Source: Kingdonia uniflora (Eukaryota; Streptophyta; Magnoliopsida; Ranunculales; Circaeasteraceae). Taken from it: a DNA stretch of 64,000 nucleotides. Position numbers and translations under genes: made by a program. Every line of letters starts with the position of its first letter. Position 1 is the stretch's first letter. The notes beneath the pieces are model-generated. The model saw only the letters and a program-made list of their open reading frames with translations, was not told the DNA's origin and searched no databases. The stretch is taken from assembly GCA_014058105.1 (NCBI GenBank), contig JACGCM010001594.1, positions 682,001-746,000 of the forward strand, read 5' to 3'. Positions 35,500-47,355 of this stretch are shown one piece after another.

Positions 35500-36211
35500 T
35501 ATAGTAGCCTACTCGCAGCCTTCTAGGACTAGTCAAATACTTAAGGGCTACATCGAAGCCTACTAAGAGACTTGAAGCCCAACAAGGCAACCAAAGGTGT
35601 ACGAATTCCATGAAGCCTTCTGAGACTAACTGAGCACTCAAAGGCATCATGGAAGCTAACTACTATAGTTAAAGTCAAAAATTGATGGTTAGCACCTGAA
35701 CTCAACACCAGTTCTAGAGAGACTTCGACCATATCGATGCATGGTCGAAAACAAACATACCTGACAGCTAGCTCACCAAATAGAATAGTAAAAACAAGCT
35801 GTCAGACAACCACAGTGTCAAAACTGACTTCACGTACAGGATAGCTGCCCTAAAGAATATATATGTAATCTGACCTCACATGGTGACTCACCCTTTCCTA
35901 TCTCCTATAAATAGGAAAGATAAAACACTATGAAGGGGTTAGAAAAACTTTGCCTAAACTCCCTCCAATATCACCTTCGAATACCCACTGACCTCACTTG
36001 ATTCGATCTATAACCTAAATCTATATATACTATCTTCTATTTAAATCCTCGTTAGTGGTCGTGGAGAATACCAATTCATGGGCTCCACGTATGTATGTTA
36101 GAACAATAATCTCTCTTATTTTTGTAATATATATTTGTTAAGACCTCTATTCGAAGGTAAACCTCAAGGTGTAAGAGTGTAATATTCCATCTACGAAATC
36201 ACGCCCCTACA
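35500..36211 (+). repeat. 3' LTR of element D (712 bp)
   Basis: Matches 20011-20724 along its whole length with scattered substitutions. The terminal TG has become TA; the end is CCCCTACA. TATA-like CTATAAATA near 35905. Confidence 0.92.
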
Positions 36212-36718
36212 ATCCTCACAATTACTACCTTACCTGCTGCTCAATCACAACAAACTATTCATGATATTACTATCTCACCTACAACTACAGTTAGACCACC
36301 AATAAGAGAAAGTCCTTCTAATAATTAATCCTTTAACCCTATAATCTCTTTTCACATGACAGCCAGGTCTAAAATTGGAATATACAAACCCTAAACATTC
36401 ATCTCTACCAGACATCCTATTTCCCAAGTCCTTTTAGAAACTAAGCCTTTTGTGTTTGTTACTAGTTTTTCTCAAGCAGTCAAAGACAATAATTAGAGAC
36501 AAGCTATGACAACAGAATTTAATGCTTTACAAAACAAAAAAACACATGGTCCTTAGTTCCACCAGATAATAACTAACATGTTATAGGATATAAATGGGTT
36601 TTAAAGTGAAAGAGAAATTAGATGGCACCATAGAAAGGTATAAGGCCAGATTGGTTGCCAAGGGATATCACCAACTTCAAGATATTTGTTGGATAATAAA
36701 ATATTCTACTATGAAATC
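36212..36718 (+). pseudogene. Ty1/copia linker and RT start, right piece (copia-1)
   Basis: Resumes the copia reading broken at 20010: HMTARSKIGIYKP (near 36355), SQAVKDN, RQAMTTEFNALQNKKTHGP (near 36500), then KEKLDGTIERYKARLVAKGY (about 36608-36667). This is the start of the copia RT domain. It ends abruptly at about 36718 in the (CA)n run; the catalytic part is missing. Stops occur after KP, DN and HGP. Confidence 0.85.
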
Positions 36719-36730
36719 ACACACACACAC

Positions 36731-36780
<50 letters not shown>
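36719..36780. repeat. (CA)n microsatellite
   Basis: About 31 CA units with a single CG change. It lies exactly between the end of copia-1 and the end of the copia-2 LTR. Confidence 0.95.
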
Positions 36781-36783
<3 letters not shown>

Positions 36784-36972
36784 TATGAGAGAAGAAAAGA
36801 GAGTTTATTATTGATGGGTTATTCTGTGTTACAATACTAAACCCTTTTAGGGATTAAATAATATCTCTAAAACTCACCCCATAAACCCTAGCTTATATAG
36901 GGCTATTAGGAGTCCAGTAGGACACACCAACACAGTTGGGTTCCTACCTTGGGCCAGACCCAGCTCCTAACA
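36781..36972 (-). repeat. 3' LTR of copia-2
   Basis: Read on the minus strand it begins TGTTAGGAGCTGGGTC and includes CTATATAAGCTAGGG, a TATA-like promoter motif, and a TCAATAATAAACTC stretch. It ends in the GT repeat, so the true terminus is not certain. Confidence 0.72.
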
Positions 36973-36986
36973 CTCTCCCTTGGGGC
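36973..36986 (-). promoter_or_regulatory. Polypurine tract of copia-2
   Basis: Minus-strand GCCCCAAGGGAGAG directly before TGTTAGGAG. Confidence 0.75.
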
Positions 36987-37008
36987 ATTCCATACTAGGA
37001 CAACTATC

Positions 37009-37165
37009 CTCACCAAAACCTCTGCCTAGCAAAACCCCCTTGGGAAAAAACTGTACAAGAAAATAGTATAATCCTATGCCCTATATGGGTTATGGATGCG
37101 TATATATTGTCTCATCAAAACCTCTAGTCAGTAAAACCTCCTAGGATAAAAATTATACTATCAAG
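37009..37165. repeat. Diverged duplication in the copia-2 3' UTR
   Basis: TCACCAAAACCTCTGCCTAG near 37010 recurs as TCATCAAAACCTCTAGTCAG near 37113; the next 30 bases are also alike. The two copies are about 100 bp apart. Confidence 0.6.
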
Positions 37166-37339
37166 AAAAAGATAATAACACGCATGTGTCTACGTCAGGA
37201 TGGGATTACTCCCCCTGACATCGACCTTACCCAAGATCTATCTCCCTGAGATGTATCTTTCCAAGATATTGATGAATAAAAACTTTTTCATGTCGATTCT
37301 GTATACCAGCTGCTTATGCGTAAGTGGTGCAAGAGTCTT

Positions 37340-38830
37340 CAAAAATAGGTTTATAAAGTTATCTTTTGAAATGTCTTGAATAATGTCAATCTCATTGCCT
37401 TCCTTAATTCATAAGTATGGAAGAACTTCTGTGAAATGTGCTTCGTTCTGTCGCCATTAATAAAATCTTCATTGACTTCAATGATGCAAGCCGAGTTATC
37501 TTTATACATAGTCGATGTTTTATCTTGGATTGAACATGCCATAACTTTAGTTAATGTGATGTATCTTAGAGTACAACTATCATTCTCTGCCACCTTTATG
37601 AAGTACAATAATTTCCTTGTGGTTCGAAGATGTAACTTACGTCGTCTACTTCATCGATCTCCAAGATTTTTTTGTATCCTTATAAATAAACATATTGTCT
37701 ATTTGACAATGACCTCTACGCGGTTCTGACAAGTACTCTGTATCGGCGTACCCTATAATTTAACGTAAACAATTTTTGGGTCAACTAGACGCTAATCTTT
37801 CGTGCCGATCAGATACCTCAGAATGTGTTTGATCTCCTTCCAGTACCTTTGGGTAGGAATAAAACTATGGCAAGCCAAACTGTTCATTGCGAATAAGTCA
37901 TCGGGTCTAGTATACCCAACTAACTATAGCAAAATACCTCCCAGCTATGACTTCACACGGCCTTAGGAGTTTTCCCCCTATTAGGATGGTGGAAGATATT
38001 GTTCACATCCATGTGATGAACGACAATAAGCGACTTAGCACCGTGTGTTGCATCCATATCGAAGTGTTAGATAAATCTCCTGATATATATCGCTTGGTAT
38101 ACGAGTATACCACTACCAAGATGTTCGATATGGTAATGGAGACAATACTTGGTTTCCCAAGGTCATTTATTTCAAATTCCTTCCTAAGGTATTTAGTGGC
38201 TCTCGCGATTTCCCCTGGAGTTCTAATGATATCTAAATAATTTAGTACATTGTTCTGATGACTTAAGCCAATATTTTTGTTCTAAATAAGAATGTATGGG
38301 CATATAAGAATATTTACAAAGTCTCTGACCTTCAAATACTCAGTCAACTTACTATGTCACATGAGCCCTAATTGCTTTAAGTCAACAGTTACTTTTCCAG
38401 TCTTATTACGTACATAAAAGCTTATACCTCCCCGGGTGGCTTCATGCAAATATCTGTATCTAGTTTCCCATATAGATACCTAGTAATTACATAAGACGCA
38501 TGTCTAGCTTGTCGTCCATAACTTGATAGACTAATTAGTACCAAAATATTATAGCATCCAAAGCCGAATAATAGGTCTTATTACTATCGATACCAGGTCT
38601 CTTAGGGAATTCTTGAGCAACTAGTTTTGTCTTAACCTAATTATTTATCCGAGTTAATCATGTTTCCGTACCATTCCTATCTGTAATCGACGATAGGCTC
38701 AATGGTATCACTTCGCATTACTCTAGCAAGCTAAGCTCTTCTTGGATTCCAAATGCCCACTTTGGCCAATGTACAACAACATATAGTCATTTATAATAAG
38801 TAGTTTTGAATCCTCATTCTTGATGGCGAG
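37340..38830 (-). pseudogene. Copia-2 reverse transcriptase and RNase H
   Basis: From the right: HWPKWAFGIQEELSLLE (near 38770), KTKLVAQEFPKRPGID (near 38640-38590), then a decayed palm. RNase H follows near 37750-37560 (RYADTEYLSEP, KSWRSMK, VTSSNHKEIIVLH). The end is YKDNSACIIEVNEDFINGD and RTKHISQKFFHTYELRK (37515-37420). Known copia relatives have SWRSTKQT and TKHI..KFF in the same order. Many stops and frame shifts. Confidence 0.82.
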
Positions 38831-38950
38831 CATAGCAACGAATATGAATACATTATCGACAAATCTCTACCGAATGATCTTACGTTATGCCATTACAAAC
38901 TTTTAATAGATCGAGACTCTTTATTATCATACGTATGTGCCAGCCCGGGC

Positions 38951-39651
38951 TTGTCTCGTAAAACATCAAATGATCGCGTAACTACTATTGCCTTTTCGAT
39001 GGGTGGTTCCATCCTCGATGAGCCGACTGTACCATTAGTCATATTTGTCCCTTGTTCTGCAGCTCCCCGGCTCAGAATATTTTCTTCTAACGGTGATCTG
39101 TACTAAGCTTGCCCAAAGGCACGACCCTGGCTATAGGCCTAGGGCCTCTAATTTTTGCAAAAAAATAAGGGCCTCTAAATATTCCAATTGTGTATCATAT
39201 GCTCGGGCTTATAAAATACACTATCTATTACTCTTCTTTGTTTGGGCCTCATCAATTAAAACTAACCCAAACAAAAAAGTTTAGGCCACCAAATTATCAC
39301 AATTTTTCTTAATCTGGGGTTTTTTTTTTCTCTCTCAACTCTAAAATCCTCTCCCTCAACTCTAAACCCATCTCTCACTCTCATCCTTTCTTCCTTCGCC
39401 CTTGCAACAATTGTCATTTGGATTTATTACATTTGTATTTATTGATGTATGTCACGAAGAAGATCGAAAACCCATTTTCAAGGTAAATTTTTTAAATCCC
39501 ACTCCTTCTTTAATTTATTTTGAAAATCCCAATTTCTCAAAATCTAATTTTCGATTAACATATAAATCCTTGACTTGTCATAATAAAAATTGTAGTTGAA
39601 TATTTGCTATTTCATATTTGCATTACATAATTTACATATGGTTATTGTGTC
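38951..39651. other. Unassigned interval between copia-2 and element C
   Basis: Contains GAGGCCCTAGGC-like sequence on the minus strand (near 39130-39180) and CTCTAAA/CTCTCA-rich stretches (39330-39390). No gene or clear transposon end seen. Confidence 0.4.
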
Positions 39652-40281
39652 TGTTGGGGGAATTGTCGAATTGGGGATTATTGATGGAAGGGCATACCCC
39701 TCGACCTAACCTAATTCGAGCTACCTCTATATCACACTCACACATTTCACATGTGACATTAAACAGTTAGCAGTGCCACCTAAACCATGAACTGATAAAG
39801 AATATGGATCGAGCACAAAACAAGAATATGAATAAGTTAAGACATCTGTCTCCCACAAACTTAACAGTTACTCAGTCAACCACCACTTACCCTATTGTTT
39901 AGAGAACGTACTTCAGCACGATAACGAGCTGTGAGTGAAACCTATATAAAGAAAAAGTTCTAGAATAGACAAGGACTAGAAAAATATACTAGAAATTACC
40001 AAGAAAACCAGATTTTCTATATTCTCAAACATCAAATTTATTATTTACAAGATCAAGTATTTCAAGTTTGAAAGATCACTTGTAATAAGATATTAGCCTC
40101 AAGCAATAAAAATTACTGTTATTAAAACCCTCAAATCAAGGTCATAGTTTTTACCTATTCAAAGTTTTTCCACGCTAAATCACCTATTTCATTTTTTGCT
40201 TTATATTAGTATTTATCGTAGAAATATTAGTGTAAGAGCTAATTCTGAGCCATCTCAAGCTTACATAATTAGGCCATTATA
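39652..40281 (+). repeat. 5' LTR of element C (630 bp)
   Basis: Begins TGTTGGGGGAATTG; shares blocks with the A LTR (GATAACGAGCTG, CACTTGTAATAAGATATTAG, AATTAGGCCATTA). TATA-like CCTATATAAAG near 39940. Confidence 0.85.
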
Positions 40282-40300
40282 TTTGGCATTGTTTATTGGA
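40282..40300 (+). promoter_or_regulatory. Primer binding site of element C
   Basis: TTTGGCATTGTTTATTGG after the LTR; the E copy reads TTTGGCACCGTCTGTGG. Several changes in C would weaken primer pairing. Confidence 0.6.
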
Positions 40301-40429
40301 AAGAAGGCATTTCCACAATATCCTAAGGCATATATTCACTCAACTATCAATCTCCAATCATGGTCACTTCAAAACGACCAACAACCGGAATCCAGCTCAA
40401 TCTTTCAGTTGAGCCAAAATAGCTTATAA

Positions 40430-41790
40430 AACTACAGACAAATATCCACGCTGAAATAAAAAATGTAATGAACTCGAACGTTAGTTAATTCTTAACTGAG
40501 AACTCCGCAAGAAGGAGCTCGAAGCCGGGCAGCAAGGTCATTTGAGAGCATTCAAACGATATGAACACCAGATGATAACTGTGCAGACTAGGTTACAGGC
40601 TCTGGAGGATACTCAGCAGGCTCCTCAAACCAGAAATTACGATTAAGTGTTAGAGACATCCCAAATTTATGCGTGGGACAGATTGGAACCTCGAGGAGCC
40701 ACCGGTAAAGCTATTTCTAGAAAATTTAGCACGAACATCAACTTCCATTCATTTATGTGGTGAAGTTCAGTCTAAAATCAGTAGAAGTCACCAATTTTCC
40801 AAATGTCAGGAGAAGGAACAATGACCTCAACCTTGATTTATAGCATGTGATCGTTTAAGTGAAGGCACCGGTACTCATAATCCTTAACCACCTCACCATG
40901 CCACTCTAGCAATACGTCAACACGTTACACAATAGCATATAGATCAGCGTAGCAAGGAGTTGATTGAATCATAAGTTTTAGGTAATACAGATGACCTTAC
41001 CAAGATATACGGATGACTGATTGCCAAAAAACTCTTTGATATGGAATTACCGAAAGGTTTCCATACTCTAAAAATTTATAAATACAAGGGCACCGATCCA
41101 AAGGAATACATTCAACAATAACATGATTCATGGGGGTTGTACTTCAATCTCAACCATATCCTCTACCGTCTGTTCGTAACAAGTCTGTAGGAAGAACCAT
41201 TCTGGTAGTTCCACTCTTTACGGGAAGATTCCATACTCACATTCGATCAACTGCAGAAATAATTCATCAAGATGTTTGCTCATAACAGATTCAAAGAGGA
41301 GAATTTAAATTCTCTTATTAGTGTAAAGAAATTTTTGGAGCTTGCGCGGAAAGTAGATAATCTCGATCAGAAAATAGTTGTTACTGCTATTACCAATACG
41401 TTCTAGCTCGACTACAAGCCCAAAGAGTACCTCTTCCTCAAAAAACCTACGACCTTGGAGGATATGATCACCAATGTCAATAGATATGTCGACTTGGAAA
41501 GGATGATGTCCAAAATGCATAAATCTGCTGAATCTATCCTAGCCACTAAAGGTCCAACTATAGATCGAAGCAATGAACCAAAGAAGGATCAGGGTGATAA
41601 AAAACATTCCAAGGGAAACACTGGTAATCCTTGGAAATGCGGTATATTACCTAAACCGATCCTCCCAAAGAGGAATATTTGAATCTCCACAATTTTTCTA
41701 ATTTTATATAAGGATAAGCTATATAGTCCATCTCAACCATTGTAACCAATCGAAAGCCTCCCGAACTGCATGCATCATAAGGTAAATCAT
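40430..41790 (+). pseudogene. gag of element C
   Basis: The N-terminal part (about 40495-40640) is charged and coiled-coil-like (ELRKKELEAG, RYEHQMITVQTRLQALE). The gag core is at about 41085-41500 (KYKGTDPKEYIQQ, NLNHILYRLFVTSL, then ELARKVDNLDQKIVV and NVNRYVDLERMM). A Lys-rich tail follows (NEPKKDQGDKKHSKGNTG). A degraded C/H knuckle lies near 41750-41810. Several stops, for example after QQ and SL, break it. Confidence 0.78.
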
Positions 41791-42650
41791 CATTCTACTA
41801 ATAGCTACTATGTTTTACAGAAGTTACTGGAATTCATTTTTAAGGAATAGGCGGATGTACGAATACATTATTGACCTGGAGTCTTATAAAGATAGCAGCT
41901 ATAAGAAGCAGTTTGAGGTAGTCCATGTCGAAGATCAAGCTACAGAGAAACATCTCTACCATATTTTCCACAACAATATGATCAAAATTCATCAAATCAA
42001 TAACTCTTGCAGATTCAAGCGCAGAAGATTATCAGTATGTAGCGATCTCACACCTCAAGATAAAGAAGCCAAGCTTCTACCTGAGTTGAGCAATCACCGG
42101 CTTGGAATCTCATTTGAAGATTACGATATTAGTCATGTAAAATTTCAACATTATGATGCATTAGTCATAATGCTCAAGATGATGAAGTTTGTCATGTATA
42201 CAATGATGATCGATATTGGAAGCGGTATTGAGATTCACTTTTAGAGCATAATCGACCAGATGGGATTGGCCGATCAAGTTATTTCGAGCGATATCAATAT
42301 CACAAAATTTAATAGATTCAAAGAAGAACGAGTAGGCAAGATCATCTTACCTATTACCGCTGGACCAACAACAATTGACGTCGTCTTCTATGTCATTAAT
42401 GCCAAATCTCATTATCTCGGGATTATGGGCCGCTGTTGGATTCACAACATAGAAGCAATCACTTCCACTTATCATCAAACACTCCGCTTCAAACACAATG
42501 ATGGTTTCTATGAAATAAAAGGCAGTCAAAAGCTTTCTCGAGCTTACGAGAATAACTTCTCTGCCATTCTAGATACCTCAAATAGATGCGCTGTATAGCA
42601 GTTAGAAAAAATTGATCACCTTGATGATCTGCCTTCGACAGAAGAGCCTA
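41791..42650 (+). pseudogene. Aspartic protease of element C
   Basis: A linker (41866-42000; YEYIIDLESYKDSSYKK) is followed by the active site TMMIDIGSGIEIHF (about 42202-42240), with the catalytic Asp kept and Ile in place of Thr. The stop TAG at 42242-42244 follows at once. The C-terminal part reads ITAGPTTIDVVFY and IMGRCWIHNIEAI (42350-42460). This copy shows what element A lost. Confidence 0.82.
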
Positions 42651-43545
42651 TAGAATACATTAACATCCATGGACCTAGTAGAGGTACTTTTATTGGCACC
42701 AAGATGGTCTAGCATGATAAAGACACTCTCATTCAATTTATTCGACTAAATTAAAACGTCTTTGCGTGGACTTTAGAAGAAATGCCTAGGGTCGATCCGA
42801 CAAAGGCATGCCACAAATTGGCCATCAATATCAATGCCACGGTGGTCAAACATAAACAATGATGCCTCTCACCTCATCTTCGAGATGAAGTCAACATTGA
42901 GATTGAGAAATTTATCAAAGTGGGATTTATTCGAGAAGCCAAGTATCCAGATTGGATATCCAACATCGTCGCTGTTCTAAAGAAGAATGGAAAGGTCTAA
43001 GTTTATGTAGATTTTACTGATCTAAACAAACACACTCCAAATGACAGTTTCTCTCTTCCCATCATCTATCAAATTCTTGATTCCACGATAGGTTACAAAC
43101 TATTATCAATGATAGAGGCTGCTTCTTGATAGAATCAAATTCCTCTCATGGAAGAAGATTAAGAAAAAACTACTTTTATCACTCAAAGAGGACTTTACCA
43201 CTACAAAGTCATGCCTTTCGGACTCAAAAATATAGGCACGACTTATCAATGGTTGATAACTACTATGTTCAAAGCACATCTTGAGAAAATTGTGGAAGTC
43301 TACATTGATGATCTCTTGTGCAAGAGCATGCAGTCAAGCAACCACATCACAGATCTCAACATAATATTTAACATTCTTTAATCTTATAGGATCCGACTCA
43401 ATCCTGATAAGTATCAATTCAAAGTACATTCAGGCCGATTCCTCGGCCATCTTATCAACAAGAATGAGATTGAGGCTGATCCATATCAAATTCGAGCTCT
43501 CCTCATCATGCGATCTCCAAAGATGATATAAGGAAGATGATGTAC
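42651..43545 (+). pseudogene. Reverse transcriptase N-terminal part of element C
   Basis: FIREAKYPDWISNIV (near 42930), DFTDLNKHT, a damaged SGYNQ box (AAS-stop-stop-NQI near 43120), KVMPFGLKN, and the catalytic YIDDLL at 43301-43318. It ends near 43530 in RALLIMRSP. Stops are frequent; lacking thumb and RNase H, it is inactive. Confidence 0.87.
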
Positions 43546-43643
43546 ATCATCCTTGTGATAAGATAGGTTATACTTTGGTGAGTACGAATATGCCAAAAGA
43601 AATTCTTCAAGATATGGAAGGATTGGAGTAACAATATAGGGGT

Positions 43644-46600
43644 TTGTTGATTTTGAGAAGGCAAAGAGTCAAAGACCTAGAGAAAAGATGTTTAAGGCAT
43701 TATGCTCGATTACTCGAATGGTTGCGAAGTGGTGTGATGAACAGTCGTGTGGGGTTTATAAATAGCTCAGAGGTGGGCGACAGTTCATATTTTACAAACT
43801 ATAAAAAAATTCTCTCAAGTGTAAATTATTTATACTCATCATTGGATTCATTGTCAACAATTAGGAAGGAGGAGATCAGTATGCTGATTGAGATAATAAA
43901 CTGGACAAAACAAAGGGATGCCGAAGCAGCGCGAATACAAGGTTAGTAACTGTGTTGATTTTGTATGTGTCTTGATGTTTATTTGTAAGTATTTGTAGAT
44001 TAATGTATGTGTAGTGTACAGGTAGAACAAATTTGTTTGAGGTTAAATTAATTAGTAGTTACTTGAGATGCGACTGTGTTAGGGTTTGGATGACAGAAGT
44101 TGAATGGTGATCGTTAATGGTATTTCTTCATAGGCAATGCTGTCATAATGGTTTATAAAGTTGTTTAGGTGAGAGATATGTAAAGAATTGGTGGCGAGGA
44201 GTGGAGAGAGGGATGGGTTGGTGTCGCGGTGAGTATGGCACGACTGTAGGGAATTTGTTTAGATTTTAGCGATATTGTTGGAAATGATGTTTGTTGGTTT
44301 TGATTTGGCGGGATTTTACGCTGGAGAAGGTGATATCCCGTAAATTTTTAAGTTAGTGGTTTTGGCAGAAAATAGACGAAGTTTACTTCGAGAGCTCTTG
44401 AGATTCCTGAATATCTTCATAAGTGACAATTAGTAAAGTAATTGATGTTTTTAAGACTTAATGATTAAATAGTGAAATTGTATCAAGAATAGACTATAGT
44501 AAGTGTAAATTACAGTAATGATAGTAGTAGATAGTAATGTGAGAATGATATGTTAGAGGTTAAACTCAACAACTTATGCGAATATGAACATATGAACATA
44601 TATATGTATCAGATATGATAAATACTAATTGTTTTGTTAAAAAATGGAATCTGATTTTCAGGATCTTAAAAATAGCTGAACCAACTCAAATTGATGATAA
44701 AGATATATACGAGAACCTTCAAGATGTAGATCCCTTGATGATCGATATAACTACATGTGCACAAAAGTTGGGAGGTAAATATAGTGTGGGGTCGAGTAGT
44801 ACAGGTTTAGCTAGTTTTGACCAATTTAAAGTTATACCTAGGATTGTCGAATTGTCTGATGAGGAGGCTACCGAGACAGATATGGACCACATGCCGTAGG
44901 CTAGTGATTGAGAAGGTAGCGGGGGTAGGGAAGACGATGTGGAGATGGGTGAAGAAGCTTGTTATGGATACAATGCGGAGATGAAGGAAATACTAAGTTT
45001 TATGAAGAAGTATGGTATTCCTGGAGATATTAGGTTAGAGTAGTATCAATATGATATGAATGACTAGGAAGTACCCTTGGGTAGGATTCTCGTGCATCAA
45101 GAACAAATTAAGAAGGGGCTTAAGCTTCCCGTTCGAGTTGACCAAAAGAAGTTGATGAATTTCTTTGATTTAGCACATGGTCAGATCAATCCAAATGTAA
45201 ATGACATGTTTTAGGTATGTGGGGCAATAAATGGTCGACTTAAGTCAAGGGGGAAGAGTTGATCACTATTGACTATTTATGTGTGTACTACACACACTTA
45301 AGATAAACCCAAAGAAAGTAGGTTATCGCTACTTGGTGAGGTTTTTGAAAAGATCATTGTTCTATGACATGGTGTTAACAGGTGGGCGATACAGCGATGA
45401 ACATTTACTCGTGTCTGGGAACTATGAGTTTGACAAGAAAGACCCTGGGGAGCCCTTAAAGAGAAAGACTTTTTACTTAGGTTTGTGGTTAGGTAACTAA
45501 AATGTCGATATTTGAAGTATTGAATGTGATGTGAATTGTTTATAACTATATTTCATTTATGTATAGCTTTAAAGAAGGTCGATAAGAAGTCGGAAGTAAA
45601 AGAATAATTATACAAGGTCAGGAAGGGTTTCTTTGGTAGGATCGACAATCTTGTTATCGACCAAGATCGTGTGAGTACCCTATTTCAAGATGCCAGGTTA
45701 AAGAAGCCGAGGACAAAAGGTTCGGAAGTCCTTGTTATCGATGATAAGATATCAGCGAAGAACAAGAGGGCCGCAGAGTCTAGTCTGCCATTGAAAAATC
45801 CTTCCTTGGCTGGGTACACGACTGATACTAGACTCGATGTTTGCAAAAACATTGGGAAAGAGTAAGAAGTAAAGGGAAGCGAGCCAAGTTGTTACTCCTT
45901 TACTTCCTCATAAGAGGAATACTCGACGGTCGACAACGTTGGAGGAGGTGAAGATTAATAAGTTAGCTGCTTTGCCGGATATGCGTCCTTCATGGGGTGC
46001 GACAGGTGTACGCCCGAAGAAGAAGGGGAGTGGGGAGTTGCCGAAGAACAAGTTCATCGAGGAATCTGAGGTTAAAGTCTAGAGGACGATGGATTCATAT
46101 ATGTCAGGGACAAATATATTGCTAGATGAAGTTGATGATTGTCTAGTTGGGGCTGAGAGCTTGATGACATTTTTCAGCGAGGGTCACTGCAACATGTTGA
46201 AGGTGAGATACTTTTCTGCTTTGCTTTGATTAAAGAAACTGATATGTTATTTGAATACACAATTTATGAATGTAATACAGATCAAAAAGTTATTGACGGA
46301 GGCGAAAGATCGTATTGTTGGTAGTATTGACCTTACAAATCAAGTGTTGGCGTATAAAAACATCGAGAAAGATTTGACGAGGGAAAAAAAGTTTTGATCG
46401 AAGATAAGAAAGGGCTGAATGCGACGCTGAATACTTACAAGGTGGAAGCTCTAAAGGCGAGGGACGTTGTTCTTCGTAAAGCAAATAAAATGTGGGAAAA
46501 AGAAAAAGAGGAGTATTTGGCGTTGTTCAAAACAAATTTTGCGAAAGATGTAAGGGAGCAGATTGCCGATGCACGAAAAGCGATAGAGCTAAAACATGGT

Positions 46601-46963
46601 AAGATTTTGGATGAGGTTAGGGACTACTTGATGGTAGAGAAGTTAGATACTTGCAAGATGGTGAGGTCCCACTATGTAGGGCAGTACGAGTTGCTGGAGG
46701 TGAGGAAGGATCATTACAAGGGATTTGCCAAATCTGGTGGTGTTGTCTTCGAGGATTCAGATCCCGATGACAATGTTTCAAAGACTCCCAAAGTTCTTAG
46801 TGGGATAGAAGTTATCGATGATGTGGTGATGATTAAAGCTGATGGGTTGCATCCTGAGGAATCATTAGAAGTGTTTGCTTCTAAGGGGTTAGCGAAGGTT
46901 GATGACGTCGTGTCTCCTCCTATAGTACAAATGCATTTGTGTAAAAACTATGATTTTTTTTAA
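43644..46963 (+). pseudogene. Antisense, intron-containing ORF of element B
   Basis: Runs opposite to B's pol. The first open piece (43644-43946; WLRSGVMNSRVGFINSSEV) ends at an AAG-GTTAGTAAC donor-like site. A middle piece (45279-45480) reads [19 protein letters not shown], which aligns with D's VKGNYEYVDRE. The intron 45493-45566 follows, then basic stretches. The last piece (46394-46963) is coiled-coil, rich in Lys/Glu (KANKMWEKEKEEYLALF, REQIADARKAIELKH). Stops between pieces (for example near 44899 and 45043) show decay. Role unknown; its partners are the antisense ORFs of A and D. Confidence 0.68.
45493..45566 (+). other. Intron in the antisense ORF of element B (74 bp)
   Basis: GTAACTAAAATG donor and TTTATGTATAG acceptor, about 22 codons after VSGNYEF. 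Same position as the introns of A and D. Confidence 0.7.
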
Positions 46964-47355
46964 AGAGAAATATAAAAGTGGTCAGTGGGACCTGAACAAT
47001 TTTAATTGTAGGATGTTTTGAATGATGTATTTTTATTTTCGGAAGAAAAAAAAAATTGAAAATTTGTGATGCATTTATGTTATAAATTATGCTTAGTGTT
47101 AAATTCGACAAGAATGATATTTGTTGAATGCGATTGCAACTCGTAGCAGATAAGTAAGGAACGCCTGTTGGCGTGATAAGTAAATGATGGGCATAAAATG
47201 ATAATTAATGTGAAAGATTACCAGATGTGTATCCTCAGTGGGATATCTGGATTTAGATTCGAAAATGACAAAATAGTTATATTTTGTTTTATAAGTAAGG
47301 AATGCGAAGTAGAGTATCCTACGATTGGATAATGTTTGCATAAAATGGAATGATA
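46964..47355. other. Non-coding stretch between B's antisense ORF and tandem repeat
   Basis: AT-rich, no gene seen. The termination region of the antisense gene should be here. Confidence 0.4.

Larger units (their letters stand above)
20011..36211 (+). mobile_element. Ty3/gypsy LTR retrotransposon D (Tat-like), complete ends, interrupted by hAT
   Basis: Two direct LTRs (20011-20724 and 35500-36211) flank gag, PR, RT, a partial aRNH, IN, tandem repeats and an antisense ORF. The five bases before the left LTR (ATCCC) and after the right LTR (ATCCT) match at four of five, a decayed 5-bp target duplication. The flanking DNA is copia-1, which continues on the other side. A hAT transposon sits at about 26314-31123. 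Removing it leaves an element of about 11.4 kb. LTR divergence was not counted but many substitutions are visible, so the insertion is not recent. Confidence 0.92.
36781..38950 (-). mobile_element. Ty1/copia element 2, 3' half, minus strand
   Basis: Consists of the 3' LTR (36781-36972), a polypurine tract, and RT and RNase H remnants. Its right end fades out in sequence I cannot assign near 38950. Upstream gag, protease and integrase and the 5' LTR are absent, so it is a truncated copy. Confidence 0.78.
39652..43545 (+). mobile_element. Ty3/gypsy element C (same family as A and E), truncated in RT
   Basis: 5' LTR (39652-40281), PBS, gag, PR and RT in order on the plus strand. The RT matches A as far as the GIEADP...RALLIM segment at about 43520 and then stops matching at the border with element B. 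RNase H, IN, antisense ORF and 3' LTR are lost. Confidence 0.87.

Noticed and set aside
36719..36780. (CA)n as a CRISPR-like or regulatory array
   Set aside because: A simple dinucleotide run with no spacers.
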